NCBI RefSeq assembly: GCF_011089895.1
Contig: NZ_JAANAT010000001.1
Location: forward strand, 1,674,001 to 1,738,000
DNA from: Mucilaginibacter inviolabilis
GTDB taxonomy: Bacteria; Bacteroidota; Bacteroidia; Sphingobacteriales; Sphingobacteriaceae
Direction of reading: 5' to 3'
DNA length: 64,000 bases
Shown here: one piece after another, positions 1 to 10,600 of the stretch
Layout: every line of letters starts with the position of its first letter
How positions within the stretch are numbered: the first letter of the stretch is position 1
Notes under the pieces: model-generated
Seen by the model: the letters and a program-made list of their open reading frames with translations, nothing else
What the model was told of the DNA's origin: nothing
Database searches by the model: none
Program-made: the position numbers and the translations under genes

Positions 1-1845
1 AGCGCCTGTATTGATCAATTGCTGAAAATAGCTATAGTTGGAACGAACCGCAGCATTTACCGGGTTGATTTGTCCGGTTTCCAGCCCCTCGCCTTGTACT
101 GCGTTAATAGCCAGATTCTGGTTAAAACGAACCAGGCCGGCAGAGGTGGTATTGGTAAAGTCAGTACCATAAAGAGAATTCACCAATGCCAGTTGAAAGT
201 TGGTATTGATATTTCTGTCGTTGGTAAAACGGGATGCACCCGGATAGCCGCTGATCGCATTAACCTGAGATTGTGCATCATCAGGCGCATATAATTCTGC
301 CTCTGTCAACAGGTAATCGATCCCGCCCTGAAAACTTGCTTTGAGATGATGGTGATCCTTCTTAATGAGGGTATAATTAGTGGCAAAAGACTCGATGAAA
401 CGGTTGGTCGTTTCCTTGTTGATAAAGTCGTCAATAACGTGAAACGGATTTTCCGCGTAATATGGATTTACCGGGTAAGTTCCATCTGCATTGCGATGTA
501 TCTGTGCATAGGCGGGCAACGATGTCAGGTTGGTGCCGATGTCAACACCATTATTATCATTGTTTTCCCAGCCCCTGTTGGTGACATTATTGATGTAGTT
601 GGAGTTAAACTGCAGATCCCAGCGATCGTTGATAGTATGGTTGATGTTGGCTCGTAGTGTAGCCCTTTTGAAACCTGTATTTTTGGTAATCCCGTCTTCG
701 TTGTTGTAGCCTCCTGAAATATAAAATCGCGTATTGGCAGAGCCTCCGCTTAAACCCAACTGGCTATAAGTACCCAGGGCGGTGCGCCCGTAGATTTCTT
801 TGGGGTAATTATAGATCTGACCTGCAGCTTTTGCCTTTAGATAGGCAGCAATTTCAGAGTTCTGTTGTGCCGTATCGCTGTAAAATGCCTTTATTTTGGC
901 CACATCCCAGCTACCGTAATTTAATAGTTTTGTAGCAGAAATAGCTGCCACATCCTGGCTAAAACTGATCTTTGTTGGGCCATTGAATCCTTTTTTTGTG
1001 GTAATAATCACCACACCGGCATTTGCCAGTGTGCCGTAAATAGCAGCCGCACTTGACCCTTTCAAAACTTCCACAGACTCAATATCTTCTGCATTAATAT
1101 CTGCCAAACGGTTTGCCAGATTATCCTGACCCTTGGAAATGCTGTTTGCCCCGGTAAAAGCGTTCGTTCCCCGACCTGCATCAAAACTTGAATTATTAAG
1201 AATGACCCCGTCCATGATAAACAACGGCTGAGAACTGCCGGTAATGGATGAAATTCCCCTTAACTGCATCGAAACACCGCCGCCGGGCGCACCGCTCATT
1301 TGCGTAATCGTGGCCCCAACAATCTTACCGCTGAATGCTCCATCCAGCGTCGAGGGCGTGACGGTTCCGGTAAGGCGCGCGGCGGAAAGTGACGTGACCG
1401 CATTCGCCGCATTACTCCTTTTAACATTGGTAGCCAGGCCCGAGGTGATAACTACTTCTGCCAATGCCTGGCCTACAGGATCAAGAATAACGTCCAAAGT
1501 TTTAGAAGAGCCTACTTTGATCTGCTGACTTTTGTAGCCGATATAGGTAAAAATCAGCAAATTGTCATTGCCAGTTACTTTGACGTGGTACATTCCGGAG
1601 GTGTCAGAAGTTGTGCCGTTTGTGGTACCCTTGACCCGCACGTTTACGCCCGGCAGTAACTCTCCTTTGGTAGAAGTTATCCGGCCACTGATCATCGCCT
1701 GGCCAAAAGCATTGTTTATTAAAAAGAAAGCCAAAAGTAATGTTATTGCGCTGGCCATGTTGACCTTTTTACAAGCGCTGTTTTTGGGGAAGGAAAATAT
1801 CCGGAATAGAAATTTTATAATATTTTGAATTAGACGTATTTTCAT
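1..1845 (-). CDS. SusC/RagA-type TonB-linked outer-membrane transporter, partial (N-terminal 615 residues)
   Basis: The gene runs off the left edge, so only the N-terminal 615 codons are seen; no stop lies in the window. Translation gives a basic N-terminus, a hydrophobic signal segment (about residues 30-49, ending NNAFGQ), a carboxypeptidase-like beta-sandwich (about 50-130) and a plug domain with the SusC-type stretches QLRGISSITGSSQPLFIMDGV and SVEVLKGSSAAAIYG, followed by early barrel strands. SusC proteins form the TonB-driven channel of glycan or peptide uptake complexes with a SusD lipoprotein, which would lie outside the window. The start could be ATG 1845 or, 29 codons in, ATG 1758, which gives a cleaner signal peptide; neither has a convincing ribosome site. 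Family assignment is secure; the substrate cannot be read from the sequence. Confidence 0.95.
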   Translation of the reverse strand, partial: MKIRLIQNIIKFLFRIFSFPKNSACKKVNMASAITLLLAFFLINNAFGQAMISGRITSTKGELLPGVNVRVKGTTNGTTSDTSGMYHVKVTGNDNLLIFTYIGYKSQQIKVGSSKTLDVILDPVGQALAEVVITSGLATNVKRSNAANAVTSLSAARLTGTVTPSTLDGAFSGKIVGATITQMSGAPGGGVSMQLRGISSITGSSQPLFIMDGVILNNSSFDAGRGTNAFTGANSISKGQDNLANRLADINAEDIESVEVLKGSSAAAIYGTLANAGVVIITTKKGFNGPTKISFSQDVAAISATKLLNYGSWDVAKIKAFYSDTAQQNSEIAAYLKAKAAGQIYNYPKEIYGRTALGTYSQLGLSGGSANTRFYISGGYNNEDGITKNTGFKRATLRANINHTINDRWDLQFNSNYINNVTNRGWENNDNNGVDIGTNLTSLPAYAQIHRNADGTYPVNPYYAENPFHVIDDFINKETTNRFIESFATNYTLIKKDHHHLKASFQGGIDYLLTEAELYAPDDAQSQVNAISGYPGASRFTNDRNINTNFQLALVNSLYGTDFTNTTSAGLVRFNQNLAINAVQGEGLETGQINPVNAAVRSNYSYFQQLINTGA

Positions 1846-3143
1846 AATCACTGATTAATTTTTCTGATGAAATGGTATTCTAAATGATTGATTTCAATTT
1901 TTTTTTACATGCCGTTGGGACTTGGAGGTTCGGCCCCCGTCGTTCCGTAAGCAGGATGGTAAAAAATTGCGCTGAACAGTGATCTTTTAATACACGGTCT
2001 AAGAATTGGCTTTTTCATAACCGTCAATTAATTTTCGAATAAAAAATTTTAAGATTGATAACGCGGCAAATAGGTTATCGTAGCGGTAGTAAGTAATTAG
2101 GGGGCTCTTTATCCATCGTGTTTAATATTTAAGGGGTTAATAAATATTCCTTGTGGAATGTGCCGCGAAGATAGATTGCCCCCTTTGAAAGAACCGTTAG
2201 AGGAAGGACAGAAATAAATTATAAATTCATTAGAAAAAAACAGTGAAATAAAGAGGCAAAATAATGGTTTGAAGCTCATTATACATTAAAGCAAAATCTG
2301 TATATGCAACTGTTACCATCAGCAAAGCAATATGGATATGATGATATCCGAAAAGGTCACGAACTTCATCGCTCGAAAACAAAGCAAAACATATTTATGC
2401 AGTGTTTCCTGCGTAAGTTTTCTGTGATTTGCCCCATGCCCAGGGTCAGAAAAGAAACAGTTAAAGAAGCAGAATAATCGTTGTTTAGTATTTTCGGAAC
2501 GTAAATATTGAGCAAAGCCGCGTTACTTTGCCTTAAATTGTTTTTTAAATTTGACCTATAGACATTACAATTTCAGATGCTATTAGATATATAATTTGTG
2601 ATTTACGCATAACTTTAGTTAGCGGCAATTTAATCATAATGGCGCTTTTTCATAGCGAACATCATTCAGACTATACCGTAACATCTATACCTGTGAAACA
2701 CCTTCAGCGCTGCTGTTGAGCATTGCCAAAAATAATCTTCCCCGGTGCGGAGTGCATTCCTAATTTTGGTTGCCATTGCCTCATCTTTACCGCTTGGCTT
2801 GTTTTTACAGGATTCCTTTATCCGGCTCCTTAGTTTTTCTTGGTAGTAGTCCTAAGACTCTTTACTAATCATTTATACAAGAGATTTCGAACTTCTAAGG
2901 CTTTCCTCCTCTTCCCTTTTCTAATTCTTGAAGTATCCATTATGTGCAGCCCTTAAGTTGGATATTTCTATAACATCTTGTCAATTCAACAACGAACAAT
3001 CATCACTAGTTCATTAAGGCAAGGATAGAAGAACTTCAGATAATTTCTTATGATAAAAATGATTAGTAAAACACAAATATCTTTTAATATAATACGGAAA
3101 AACTTGAAATGATTCATAAAGTTTTATCTACTACAAAGAGAAT
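1846..3143. other. 1.3-kb stretch without a recognisable intact gene
   Basis: No convincing intact gene is seen. The part nearest 1845 must hold the promoter of the partial SusC gene. On the minus strand, 2666-2851 is open for 61 codons, and an ATG at 2872 would join it in frame across one TAG (2852-2854); the composition looks protein-like, but I recognise no family, so this may be a decayed small gene. The right end (from 2957) is one copy of a repeat found again near 42876. Confidence 0.5.
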
Positions 3144-3200
3144 CTAATCATCATTAAATCTTGCTAAAGTTTTTCTTCCGATGTCATAAATTACTTTAAA
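2957..3200 (+). repeat. Dispersed direct repeat, copy A (partner 42876-43118)
   Basis: About 244 bp here align with 42876-43118 in the same orientation at roughly 90 percent identity by hand count, with one single-base gap. The repeat covers the last 19 codons, including the stop, of the gene at 3144-4235 and about 185 bp beyond it. Similarity stops sharply inside the coding region at 3200. Many differences are transitions, and the coding part keeps its frame in both copies, so this looks like an old gene duplication of which the second copy was mostly lost. Confidence 0.9.
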
Positions 3201-4235
3201 CCCGGGCTGACTATCGCTTAAACGTCCGGGAGACTGGTGTAATCCTAAAATAAACTGACCTTTCAAATGTTTACCCATAAAAGCAGAGTATATAAAGTCA
3301 AACCGGTTATAAATAGGTTTAGAATAAAACGGATCAGCAAAAGTTAAATAATTAGGGTCCCCTCTATAAAACTCATCAAATATGGAAAAGCGTTTATAGC
3401 TCATATAAACACTGGCCACAAACCCTCGCGAGATTTTAAAATTATATAAGGTTCGGGTACGGTGCGCTGTACCCATGCCGCCAATTTCAAATTTTAAAGA
3501 ATCAAATATGGTGCGGTGACTGAAATCAAGTCCTAAACGGATTTGAGCGCCGCCGCTATCCTGAATGGCAGCAGTAGTATCGCTTTTAGAACCCGCATCA
3601 TGTTCAAACAGAAAAAAGTGTGAAATGTAAAACGGGTGTCCGGGATAAGGTATAAACGTACCCAGCTCACCAGCCATAAATTGATTTCGGTCAGTGGGCG
3701 TCTGCCTGCTAATCCAGTCAATCCACGCTGTTTCATATCCTAACTTGTGTCTGCTTCTGATCAACAAACCCTGGACATTAGGTCGATAATATTGCATAGT
3801 ATCGTTTAATAATGCACGTGGGTATTGCGTTAGCAGATCCTGTCGGGGAAATTGCCCGGCATTAAACAACCAATGTTTACTATTGTAACTATAATAAGCA
3901 ACAGGATCTGCTTTCAAAAAGTAAGGCTTTCCGCCAAATTCATGTAAGGCATTAATACCAACTACAAAATGGTTCGAGCTATCCAGATTATATCCCAGAT
4001 CAAGTGCAGTGCGTGTTCCTGAAATGGTTTTTCGCAACGGAATTAAAGCGTCATATTCATGATCGTCTAAAAATGCAAAACCATTAAAATGAATATCAAG
4101 TGAATTGGTTGTACCCGGAGTTTGAGAACCCAAGATCGTATGAACTGAGTCATTGGTGTTGTTTTGCTGCTGTGCAATAACAACAGGGGCGGTTAAAAAA
4201 AAAGAAATAACCGTTAAGTATATTTTAGGGGACAT
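3144..4235 (-). CDS. Secreted/outer-membrane barrel-like hypothetical protein
   Basis: The 363-residue product starts with a clear signal peptide (MSPKIYLTVISFFLTAPVVIAQ). The mature part is rich in aromatic residues in alternating patterns, such as KHWLFNAGQFPRQDLL and KGQFILGLHQSPG, as in small outer-membrane beta-barrels. No enzyme motif is seen and I do not recognise a named family. The gene stands alone, facing away from the two-component genes at 4583, with which it shares a 347-bp intergenic region. Its last 19 codons and downstream DNA are duplicated at 42876-43118, so the genome once had at least two related copies. Barrel assignment is inference from composition. Confidence 0.8.
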   Translation of the reverse strand: MSPKIYLTVISFFLTAPVVIAQQQNNTNDSVHTILGSQTPGTTNSLDIHFNGFAFLDDHEYDALIPLRKTISGTRTALDLGYNLDSSNHFVVGINALHEFGGKPYFLKADPVAYYSYNSKHWLFNAGQFPRQDLLTQYPRALLNDTMQYYRPNVQGLLIRSRHKLGYETAWIDWISRQTPTDRNQFMAGELGTFIPYPGHPFYISHFFLFEHDAGSKSDTTAAIQDSGGAQIRLGLDFSHRTIFDSLKFEIGGMGTAHRTRTLYNFKISRGFVASVYMSYKRFSIFDEFYRGDPNYLTFADPFYSKPIYNRFDFIYSAFMGKHLKGQFILGLHQSPGRLSDSQPGFKVIYDIGRKTLARFNDD

Positions 4236-4490
4236 AAAGAGTTTTTTGACGAATAAAAGTAGAATTATTTGTTACTATCCGCATGACCATAGCCCCCCAG
4301 ACCTCTTCACAGAACTACCAAAACACCTTGAGAAAGATGCTTTGCAATGGATTTTCCTAAAATAGACGAGAAGAGTGAAGTCTTTAAAAAAGTTTGATTC
4401 AACAATGCAGGCGCATATTTTACTTGGAAAGTCATCCTAAAATTAAGCTGTCTAGAATCGTTTTTTTTGAAAAAAAAGGCGGATATTAAA

Positions 4491-4555
4491 ATTCTCTAAT
4501 ATCTATTAGAATGTCTTAATCTTCAATACAATACCTTTCTGGTAACCTATCTTTG
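4491..4555 (+). promoter_or_regulatory. Promoter region of the response regulator, with TCTAATATC motif
   Basis: TATCTTTG at 4548-4555 matches the Bacteroidota -7 consensus TAnnTTTG. Upstream, 4491-4512 is an imperfect palindrome (ATTCTCTAAT ... ATTAGAAT) that contains TCTAATATC at 4495-4503. The same nine bases occur twice upstream of the SusC gene at 7658. Because the -7 element covers the TTG at 4553, translation must begin downstream, which supports ATG 4583. The rest of 4236-4582 shows no other gene. Confidence 0.55.
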
Positions 4556-4582
4556 AACAAGTTTTATAAAATATTTAGCCAA

Positions 4583-5254
4583 ATGAACATATTGCTGATC
4601 GAGGATGAACCCAAAGTAGCTGGCTTTATTAAAAAAGGATTGGAGGAACAGTTTAACCAGGTTACGCTGGCTTATGATGGTAACATGGGTTGTAGGCTCG
4701 CATTAGAAAATGACTTTGAATTGGTTATTTTAGATGTGATACTGCCGCATATTAACGGATTGGAGGTATGCAAACAAATAAGGCAATTCAAGAAAGAACT
4801 TCCTATCTTAATGCTCAGTGCATTAGGTACAGTTGGAGATAAGGTACATGGGTTCGAAAATGGAGCGGATGATTATTTAACTAAACCTTTTCATTTTGAT
4901 GAGTTACTGGCGAGGATCAAAGCACTTGACCGGCGCCGGACAATGGTCTCTATCGGTACGGTTTTTCAGGTTGCGGATTTGCAAATGGATAGTTATAGAA
5001 AAACGGTGACCAGGGGTGGAAAAATGATTATGCTCACGGCAAAGGAATTCACTTTTCTAGAGGTACTCATGTATAATAAAAACCGGGTGCTGTCAAGGGT
5101 TTATATTGCAGAATCGGTATGGGGTATCAATTTTGACAGAGGAACTAATTTGATTGATGTTTACATCAATTATCTGCGTAATAAAATAGACAAGGGGTAT
5201 CCAGAACAATTAATTCATACCATTATTGGTATGGGGTATATGATTAAGGGTTAG
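4583..5254 (+). CDS. OmpR/PhoB-family response regulator
   Basis: The 223-residue product has the standard two-domain layout. The receiver domain (about 1-115) has acidic pocket residues in LLIEDEP (7-9), phosphoacceptor Asp51 in LVILDVILP and the conserved Lys in DDYLTKPF. The C-terminal winged helix (about 125-223) includes LTAKEFTFLEVL and ends IHTIIGMGYMIKG, typical of OmpR-type DNA-binding domains. Length fits the family. An upstream in-frame TTG (4553) sits inside the promoter, so ATG 4583 is preferred. The partner kinase begins 31 bp downstream. It probably acts as a phosphorylation-dependent regulator, perhaps of the lipoprotein and SusC-SusD genes that follow; this last point is inference from position and shared motifs. 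Confidence 0.95.
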   Translation: MNILLIEDEPKVAGFIKKGLEEQFNQVTLAYDGNMGCRLALENDFELVILDVILPHINGLEVCKQIRQFKKELPILMLSALGTVGDKVHGFENGADDYLTKPFHFDELLARIKALDRRRTMVSIGTVFQVADLQMDSYRKTVTRGGKMIMLTAKEFTFLEVLMYNKNRVLSRVYIAESVWGINFDRGTNLIDVYINYLRNKIDKGYPEQLIHTIIGMGYMIKG

Positions 5255-5270
5255 TTTTGTCTTTTAAGAG

Positions 5271-5276
5271 AGGAGG
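5271..5276 (+). promoter_or_regulatory. Strong ribosome binding site deciding a TTG start
   Basis: AGGAGG lies nine bases upstream of TTG 5286. Such a perfect Shine-Dalgarno sequence is unusual in this window, where most genes have none. It supports TTG as the true start of the kinase, giving the N-terminus MKVKNKLSLQF that precedes the first membrane segment. Confidence 0.75.
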
Positions 5277-5285
5277 ATACAAGAG

Positions 5286-6644
5286 TTGAAAGTTAAAAAT
5301 AAGCTATCGCTTCAATTTACCTTTATGTTTGCGGTATTACTCTTTATGGTACTCATGGGTACCTATGTTTTTGTTGAACAAAGCAGGATTAAAACTTTTT
5401 TTAATAAACTGGACGACCGTGCGCTCACTGTTGCACAGTTTTACCTAGCCGAGGATAACTTATCAAAAGAAAATTTCAAAGATGTTCTTAAGAAGTTCCC
5501 TCAATCGTTATCCGATGAGTATATCCGAATTTATGATGATAAGTTTCAACCCAAATTCATAAGGGAGAGTTCAATTAAATGGGATACCAATATCCTTCAA
5601 CGGGTTGTTTCGGGAAAACGGTTACATTTTTCCCAGGGAGACAGGCAGGTAAGCGGCATTTATTACCGGGATAATTCCGGGAATTTTATTATTATGGTTT
5701 CGGCTATTGATTTGAATGGCTATAATGATATGCACCAGTTGAGGATCATTATGCTGTTTCTTTTCTCTGTTTCCTTGTTAGTCACCTTTTTCATAGGCAG
5801 AATATTTTCCAGGTTTGCCTTATCACCTATTGTTAATATCACCAGTAATTTAAAAAGGATCCGGGCTTCCAGTCTTGATCTGAGATTACCCCTCGGTAAG
5901 AATAAAACAGACGAAATCGATAATTTATCCTTGACCATTAACCAATTATTAGAGCATTTGGAACAATCATTTGAAAACCAACAGTCATTCATTTCAAATG
6001 CTTCTCATGAATTGCGCACTCCAATAACTATCATATTGGGTGAAGCGGAAACCACCATTATGCGAGAACGCAAAAGTGGCGAATATCAACAGGCCCTGAT
6101 TAATATTATAAAGGAAACAGAACGTCTGCATTACATTATTAATAGCTTGATGGAGCTAATGCAAACCAGTACAGACAATCTAAGCTTTCAGAATATTAGA
6201 ATAGATGAGTTGCTTTGGGAAATAATTGATGAGTTATTAATTAAAACGAATGAAAACCAGGGTCATATTCAATATAAGGCGCCTGTTGATCGTTCAAAAT
6301 ACACCTTATTTGGTAACAGGCAATTACTTGTTATTGGTATCAGTAACATTATCAAGAATGCCATAAAGTTTTCTGGTGGTAAAGATGTTTATTGCGAACT
6401 ATTCAGCGACGTAAAAGGTATTAATATCGTGATACAGGATCAGGGTATTGGGATAGCACAAAAAGATCTGCAGCGAATATTTCAGCCCTTTTTCAGAGCA
6501 TCCAACGCACTTAAATATTCGGGATCCGGAATTGGCTTATCCTTAACGCAGAACATCGTTCGTCTTCACAATGGTATCATTGAAATCAAATCAGAGATTG
6601 GTAAAGGAACTGAATTTCGTATTATTCTACCGGCGTCTATTTAA
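5286..6644 (+). CDS. Membrane sensor histidine kinase (HAMP, HisKA, HATPase)
   Basis: The 452-residue protein has two membrane segments (about 10-30 and 152-172) flanking a periplasmic sensor region, then a HAMP linker (about 172-228). The HisKA H-box has His241 in SNASHELRTPI. The ATPase domain shows an N-box (ISNIIKNAIKFSGG), a G1 box (DQGIGI), an F-box (FQPFFRAS) and a G2 box (GSGIGLSL). All residues needed for autophosphorylation are present, so it should phosphorylate the response regulator encoded just upstream. Translation starts at TTG with a strong ribosome site. The architecture is that of CusS/QseC-type kinases, but the periplasmic domain is not recognised and the signal is unknown. 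Confidence 0.95.
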   Translation: MKVKNKLSLQFTFMFAVLLFMVLMGTYVFVEQSRIKTFFNKLDDRALTVAQFYLAEDNLSKENFKDVLKKFPQSLSDEYIRIYDDKFQPKFIRESSIKWDTNILQRVVSGKRLHFSQGDRQVSGIYYRDNSGNFIIMVSAIDLNGYNDMHQLRIIMLFLFSVSLLVTFFIGRIFSRFALSPIVNITSNLKRIRASSLDLRLPLGKNKTDEIDNLSLTINQLLEHLEQSFENQQSFISNASHELRTPITIILGEAETTIMRERKSGEYQQALINIIKETERLHYIINSLMELMQTSTDNLSFQNIRIDELLWEIIDELLIKTNENQGHIQYKAPVDRSKYTLFGNRQLLVIGISNIIKNAIKFSGGKDVYCELFSDVKGINIVIQDQGIGIAQKDLQRIFQPFFRASNALKYSGSGIGLSLTQNIVRLHNGIIEIKSEIGKGTEFRIILPASI

Positions 6645-6757
6645 TCCTACCTGTTTATCTATTTTTTTTATACATATGCCCTCCGGCATTTAAAGAAATT
6701 AATTACTATTTAATCTCCTCCTAATCAAGGTTTAAGTATGCTTTAATTAACGATGTA

Positions 6758-6765
6758 TACTTTTG
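6758..6765 (+). promoter_or_regulatory. Candidate -7 promoter element for the 6940 lipoprotein gene
   Basis: TACTTTTG fits the TAnnTTTG consensus and lies 174 bp upstream of ATG 6940. No good TTG -33 element was found at the usual spacing, so this is a weak call. Confidence 0.35.
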
Positions 6766-6939
6766 GTATTATGACCACAAAATTTGTTTGCGGCTAGTGC
6801 CCAACGAATTGCTTTTGACAGACTTACTCTGCGTGTAAAACAAGCTGAAACCAACAAGCAACACGATAAATGATTCGGCTCTGGGATACGCTCCGTAACT
6901 GATGCTGCAGCAGAAAATGGCACAATAAAAAATACACCG

Positions 6940-7341
6940 ATGGATAAAAGGAATAATGGAATTCTGTTAGAAACTCGTTTCCTGATACCGTGTATTATGG
7001 TAATACTGTTGTTACTTGGCGCTTGTAATAAGGATGTGGATAGTGACGGATACTTACTTGTAACGGTTAAATATAAAGGCGCAGCGGTGAGTCAGGCTAC
7101 TGTTTATATCAGGAAGGATAGTTTATACCAGCCCCTGGTTAAAATGATCAAATATGATAGCGTTCAAAGGGCCGATGGCTCAGGTGTAGTATTATTCAAT
7201 AATCTTGAGGCTGGCAAATATTATATCTATGCAACAGGTTCCGGCGTATGTGGAACTGATAGTGTAACGATCAGGAAACGCTATCGCGAAAATAATTATG
7301 ATATTGTTGTTAATACTACTATTATCAATACAACTAATTAG
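6940..7341 (+). CDS. Small lipoprotein with a beta-sandwich-like domain
   Basis: The 133-residue product has a lipoprotein signal with lipobox LLLLGAC (Cys after a long hydrophobic stretch), so it should be anchored to a membrane. The mature part reads like a carboxypeptidase-regulatory or transthyretin-type fold: YLLVTVKYKGAAVSQATVYI early and VVLFNNLEAGKYYIYATG later, the usual layout of a modifiable sandwich domain. It lies between the two-component pair and the SusC-SusD pair in the same orientation. It may be an accessory or signalling lipoprotein of that transporter, but no specific function can be assigned. Confidence 0.8.
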   Translation: MDKRNNGILLETRFLIPCIMVILLLLGACNKDVDSDGYLLVTVKYKGAAVSQATVYIRKDSLYQPLVKMIKYDSVQRADGSGVVLFNNLEAGKYYIYATGSGVCGTDSVTIRKRYRENNYDIVVNTTIINTTN

Positions 7342-7557
7342 TAGTCCATTAATTGTTGAATACCCTATAAGGACTAAAGGTCACCAAATAAACCATATCT
7401 CATAAGACTACATTATAACAAACTCATTTTCAAATATTTTAATATTTCAATACAGCTATTATGATGCGCTAGTGTCATGTGCCTATTGTTTACCTATTCT
7501 GAAGGATATAATGGATGAAAAGGAATATTGGAACACATTAATAAAAATTAACCCTAA

Positions 7558-7600
7558 TCTAATATCCGTTCAATCTGGTATTGAACGCTCTCTAATATCC
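7558..7600 (+). promoter_or_regulatory. Direct repeats TCTAATATCC flanking a perfect inverted repeat, upstream of susC
   Basis: TCTAATATCC occurs at 7558-7567 and again at 7591-7600, 33 bp apart (about three helical turns). Between them, 7567-7587 is a perfect 8-bp inverted repeat, CGTTCAAT and ATTGAACG around a 5-base spacer. The second direct repeat ends six bases before the -7 element at 7607. The nine-base core also occurs upstream of the response regulator. This is the layout of an activator site; the obvious candidate binder is the OmpR-type regulator at 4583. Confidence 0.55.
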
Positions 7601-7606
7601 CCCGTT

Positions 7607-7614
7607 TAGTTTTG
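7607..7614 (+). promoter_or_regulatory. -7 promoter element for susC-susD
   Basis: TAGTTTTG matches TAnnTTTG and lies 44 bp before ATG 7658. The nearest TTG (7581-7583) is 23 bp upstream, longer than the usual 19, which suits an activator-dependent promoter. Confidence 0.5.
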
Positions 7615-7657
7615 GCGATGTAATTGGCATACGGTCATTTACAATAAAGCCAAGCTT

Positions 7658-10600
7658 ATGAATATAAAAAAAACACTACTTATTTACATTGCTTTGATGT
7701 TGTTTTTCTCTTTAAAAAACTTTGCCCAGACACAAAAAATATCAGGAACGGTAGTTGATAGTGCTTCAAATGTTATCCCCGGTGCGGTTATCCGGGTTCA
7801 TGGAATGGCAGCTGCCACCACTTCAAATGCCGAAGGTAAATTTGAGCTATCATGTGGCCCTGGAGCAACCACCCTTCTGGTTTCCTCTATTGGGTACAAC
7901 AACCAAGTCGTGAATATAACTGGGAAGCATGAGGTTAAAATCTTGTTATCATCAAACACAAATGAGTTAAAACAGGTTGTGGTAACAGGCTATACCCGGC
8001 AAAACAAAGCGCAGACGCCGGGTGCAATTACCACGCTTAAAGCTGCACAATTACAAAACGTGCCGGTAGCCTCATTTGATGTAATGCTACAGGGGCGGGT
8101 ACCTGGTTTATATGTAGGAACACCTACCGGACAACCGGGCGAAGCCGGAAGGGTTACCCTGCGTGGTATCGGGTCTATTAATGGCGATGTACAGCCCTTG
8201 TATATTATTGATGGCATACAAATATCAAATACCTCCTTTTCAGGTCTTAATCCTGATGATTTTGAATCGGTAACGGTTTTAAAGGACGCCGCCTCAACCG
8301 CACAATACGGATCAAGAGGGGCTAATGGTGTAATTGTTATTACCACTAAAAAAGGTAAATCATGGGACGATGGAAAACCCAGAATAAACTACACAACTTA
8401 TTTTGGTATATCACAGGTGAACACTTCGCATATGAATCTGATGAATACCGATCAGCGTCTTCAATTTGAGGCCGACATTAAAGACCCTTCTTTGCCTGGT
8501 TGGGAATACTCTCTTAATAATCCTAATAAACTGGTGGGTGGTGTTCTGATTCCCAAAACACCGCAAGATTACGCTTTTGGAACCTCCTACCTGGATAGTT
8601 TAAGAAAAATTAATACCAACTGGACCAAAACTCTTTTGCGTACCGGTTACACGCAATCACATGCATTAAGTTTGTCTGGTAATGATAAAAACACCAATTA
8701 TTATTTATCTCTTTCCTATTTAAATCAACAAGGTATTGCCATAAATTCGGGTCTTAAACGGTACAGTATCCGGTCGGATGTACAAAATACCAGTGGGAGA
8801 CTCAAAAGTACATTAAGTATAGGATTGGTTCAATCCAATATACAGTATATTCAAAATGAAGGTACAGCTTCATCCGGTGGCGCTACCGCGGGTGGTGGCG
8901 GTTTATCGGCAAACAATCCTATTGCTGCATCTTATTTTGCATTACCTTATGAACATCCCGATGCCAATGATACAGGTCCGGCCAATGTGGGGTCTGATGC
9001 ATTAAATCAATATGCAAATTCCCAACTAAAAGATACCCAATTAAAATCGGTTATCTCCCTCAACGAACTTTTTCGCCTTACCAATACACTACAACTTACA
9101 GGGACAGTGGGTTTAGAATATCAGCAGGATCATGTTACTCAAAACGTGAGTGCAAATTCTTATTATGGCCAACAGATTAGCAATGGCAACCAGGGGATGT
9201 ATCAGGACAGTATTACCATGAATTACAGGGTTGTGGCAACTGGCGGTATTCGCTATTTGAAAGACTGGGGAAACAAAAATGAGATAGAAATAAACTTGCT
9301 TGCAGAATCAAACAGATACATAGGTACCTATAATGGTTATACCGGTTATGGTTTAACATCGCAGTTAACAAACACTCCTGCTGCTATTACCCCTGGTACA
9401 GCTACCAACAACTTTATACCTAATGTGGCTGGTGCTATAACCCCAAACAATCTTTTGTTATCTCAAATTGCTCTGTTCCGGTATTCGTACGGTAACCGTT
9501 TCACGCTCACCGGTAGTTTACGCAGAGACGGAACTTCTCAGGTTCCTACCGGCGCCCGTAACATTGTGCTTTATGCTCTGGGTGGAAAATGGAATTTGAT
9601 GGAAGAATCATTCATGGCTAACCAGCATATCTTTAGTAACCTGCAATTAAGGGGTAGTTTTGGTGTTACTGCAAATGGAGGTGGTTTTACAAGCGACTTT
9701 GGATACCGCACCTTATATGGAACATCCAATTATGGCGGCAGCCAGGCTGTCATACCCACTACACCAGGTAATGCTCAATATACATGGGAAAAAAACCGGA
9801 TTGCCGATGCAGGTATTGAATTTGGCTTTTTTAATAACCGGATTACCGGTGAACTAGATCTGTATAATCGTATAACCAATAATCTTTTTGTAAATAAAAA
9901 CTTGTCGCTCACTACCGGGTTTTCGTCTTTGGCAACCAATTCAGGCAGTGTGCGGAACAGAGGTTTGGAGCTGGCGCTTGACGCACAGATCGTCAGAACA
10001 AAGGATCTTAAATTTTCAATGGGGCTAAACCTGGCTTATAATCAGAACAGGGTACTAAGCCTCGGCGGACCAAACATGCAATTTATTGATCAGATATCCA
10101 TTAATCAGGTCGGATTACCTGTTGGTACTTTTTATGCCGTAAGATGGGGCGGTATAAGCCCGCAAACCGGGGCTCCTATATATATTGACAAAGCGGGTAA
10201 TCCTACCAGTGTTTATAATGCTGATGATGCTGTTCCACTAAAAGCCACCTGGGATCCTCCTGTTAAGGGCGGTGTTAATCTTTCCCTTAGTTATAAACGT
10301 TTCGATTTTTCCATGCTACTGAGTTTCATACATGGTATGTCACGCCTATCCTACCCCTACTTTTATAGCCATTCCGCCGACCCTAATTACCGCAACTATA
10401 ATCAATCGGTTGATATGCTGAAAGTTTGGCAAAAGCCAGGTGACGTTACACCGTTTGCGGGAGCTCAATATACCAGTCAGATTACCTCAAATGATGTACG
10501 CAGCTCTGACTACATCAAACTTCGTAATGCATCAATCAATTATTCCATTCCGGTAAACGGCGAATTGGCTAAACATGTACGTGGTATCAAAGTATTTGTA

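Noticed and set aside
2666..2872. Possible small minus-strand gene with one internal TAG
   Set aside because: Protein-like composition but no recognised family, and one stop must be read through; not enough for a gene call.
4553..4582. TTG start for the response regulator
   Set aside because: The TTG is part of the TATCTTTG promoter element and the extension precedes the conserved receiver start; ATG 4583 fits the family.
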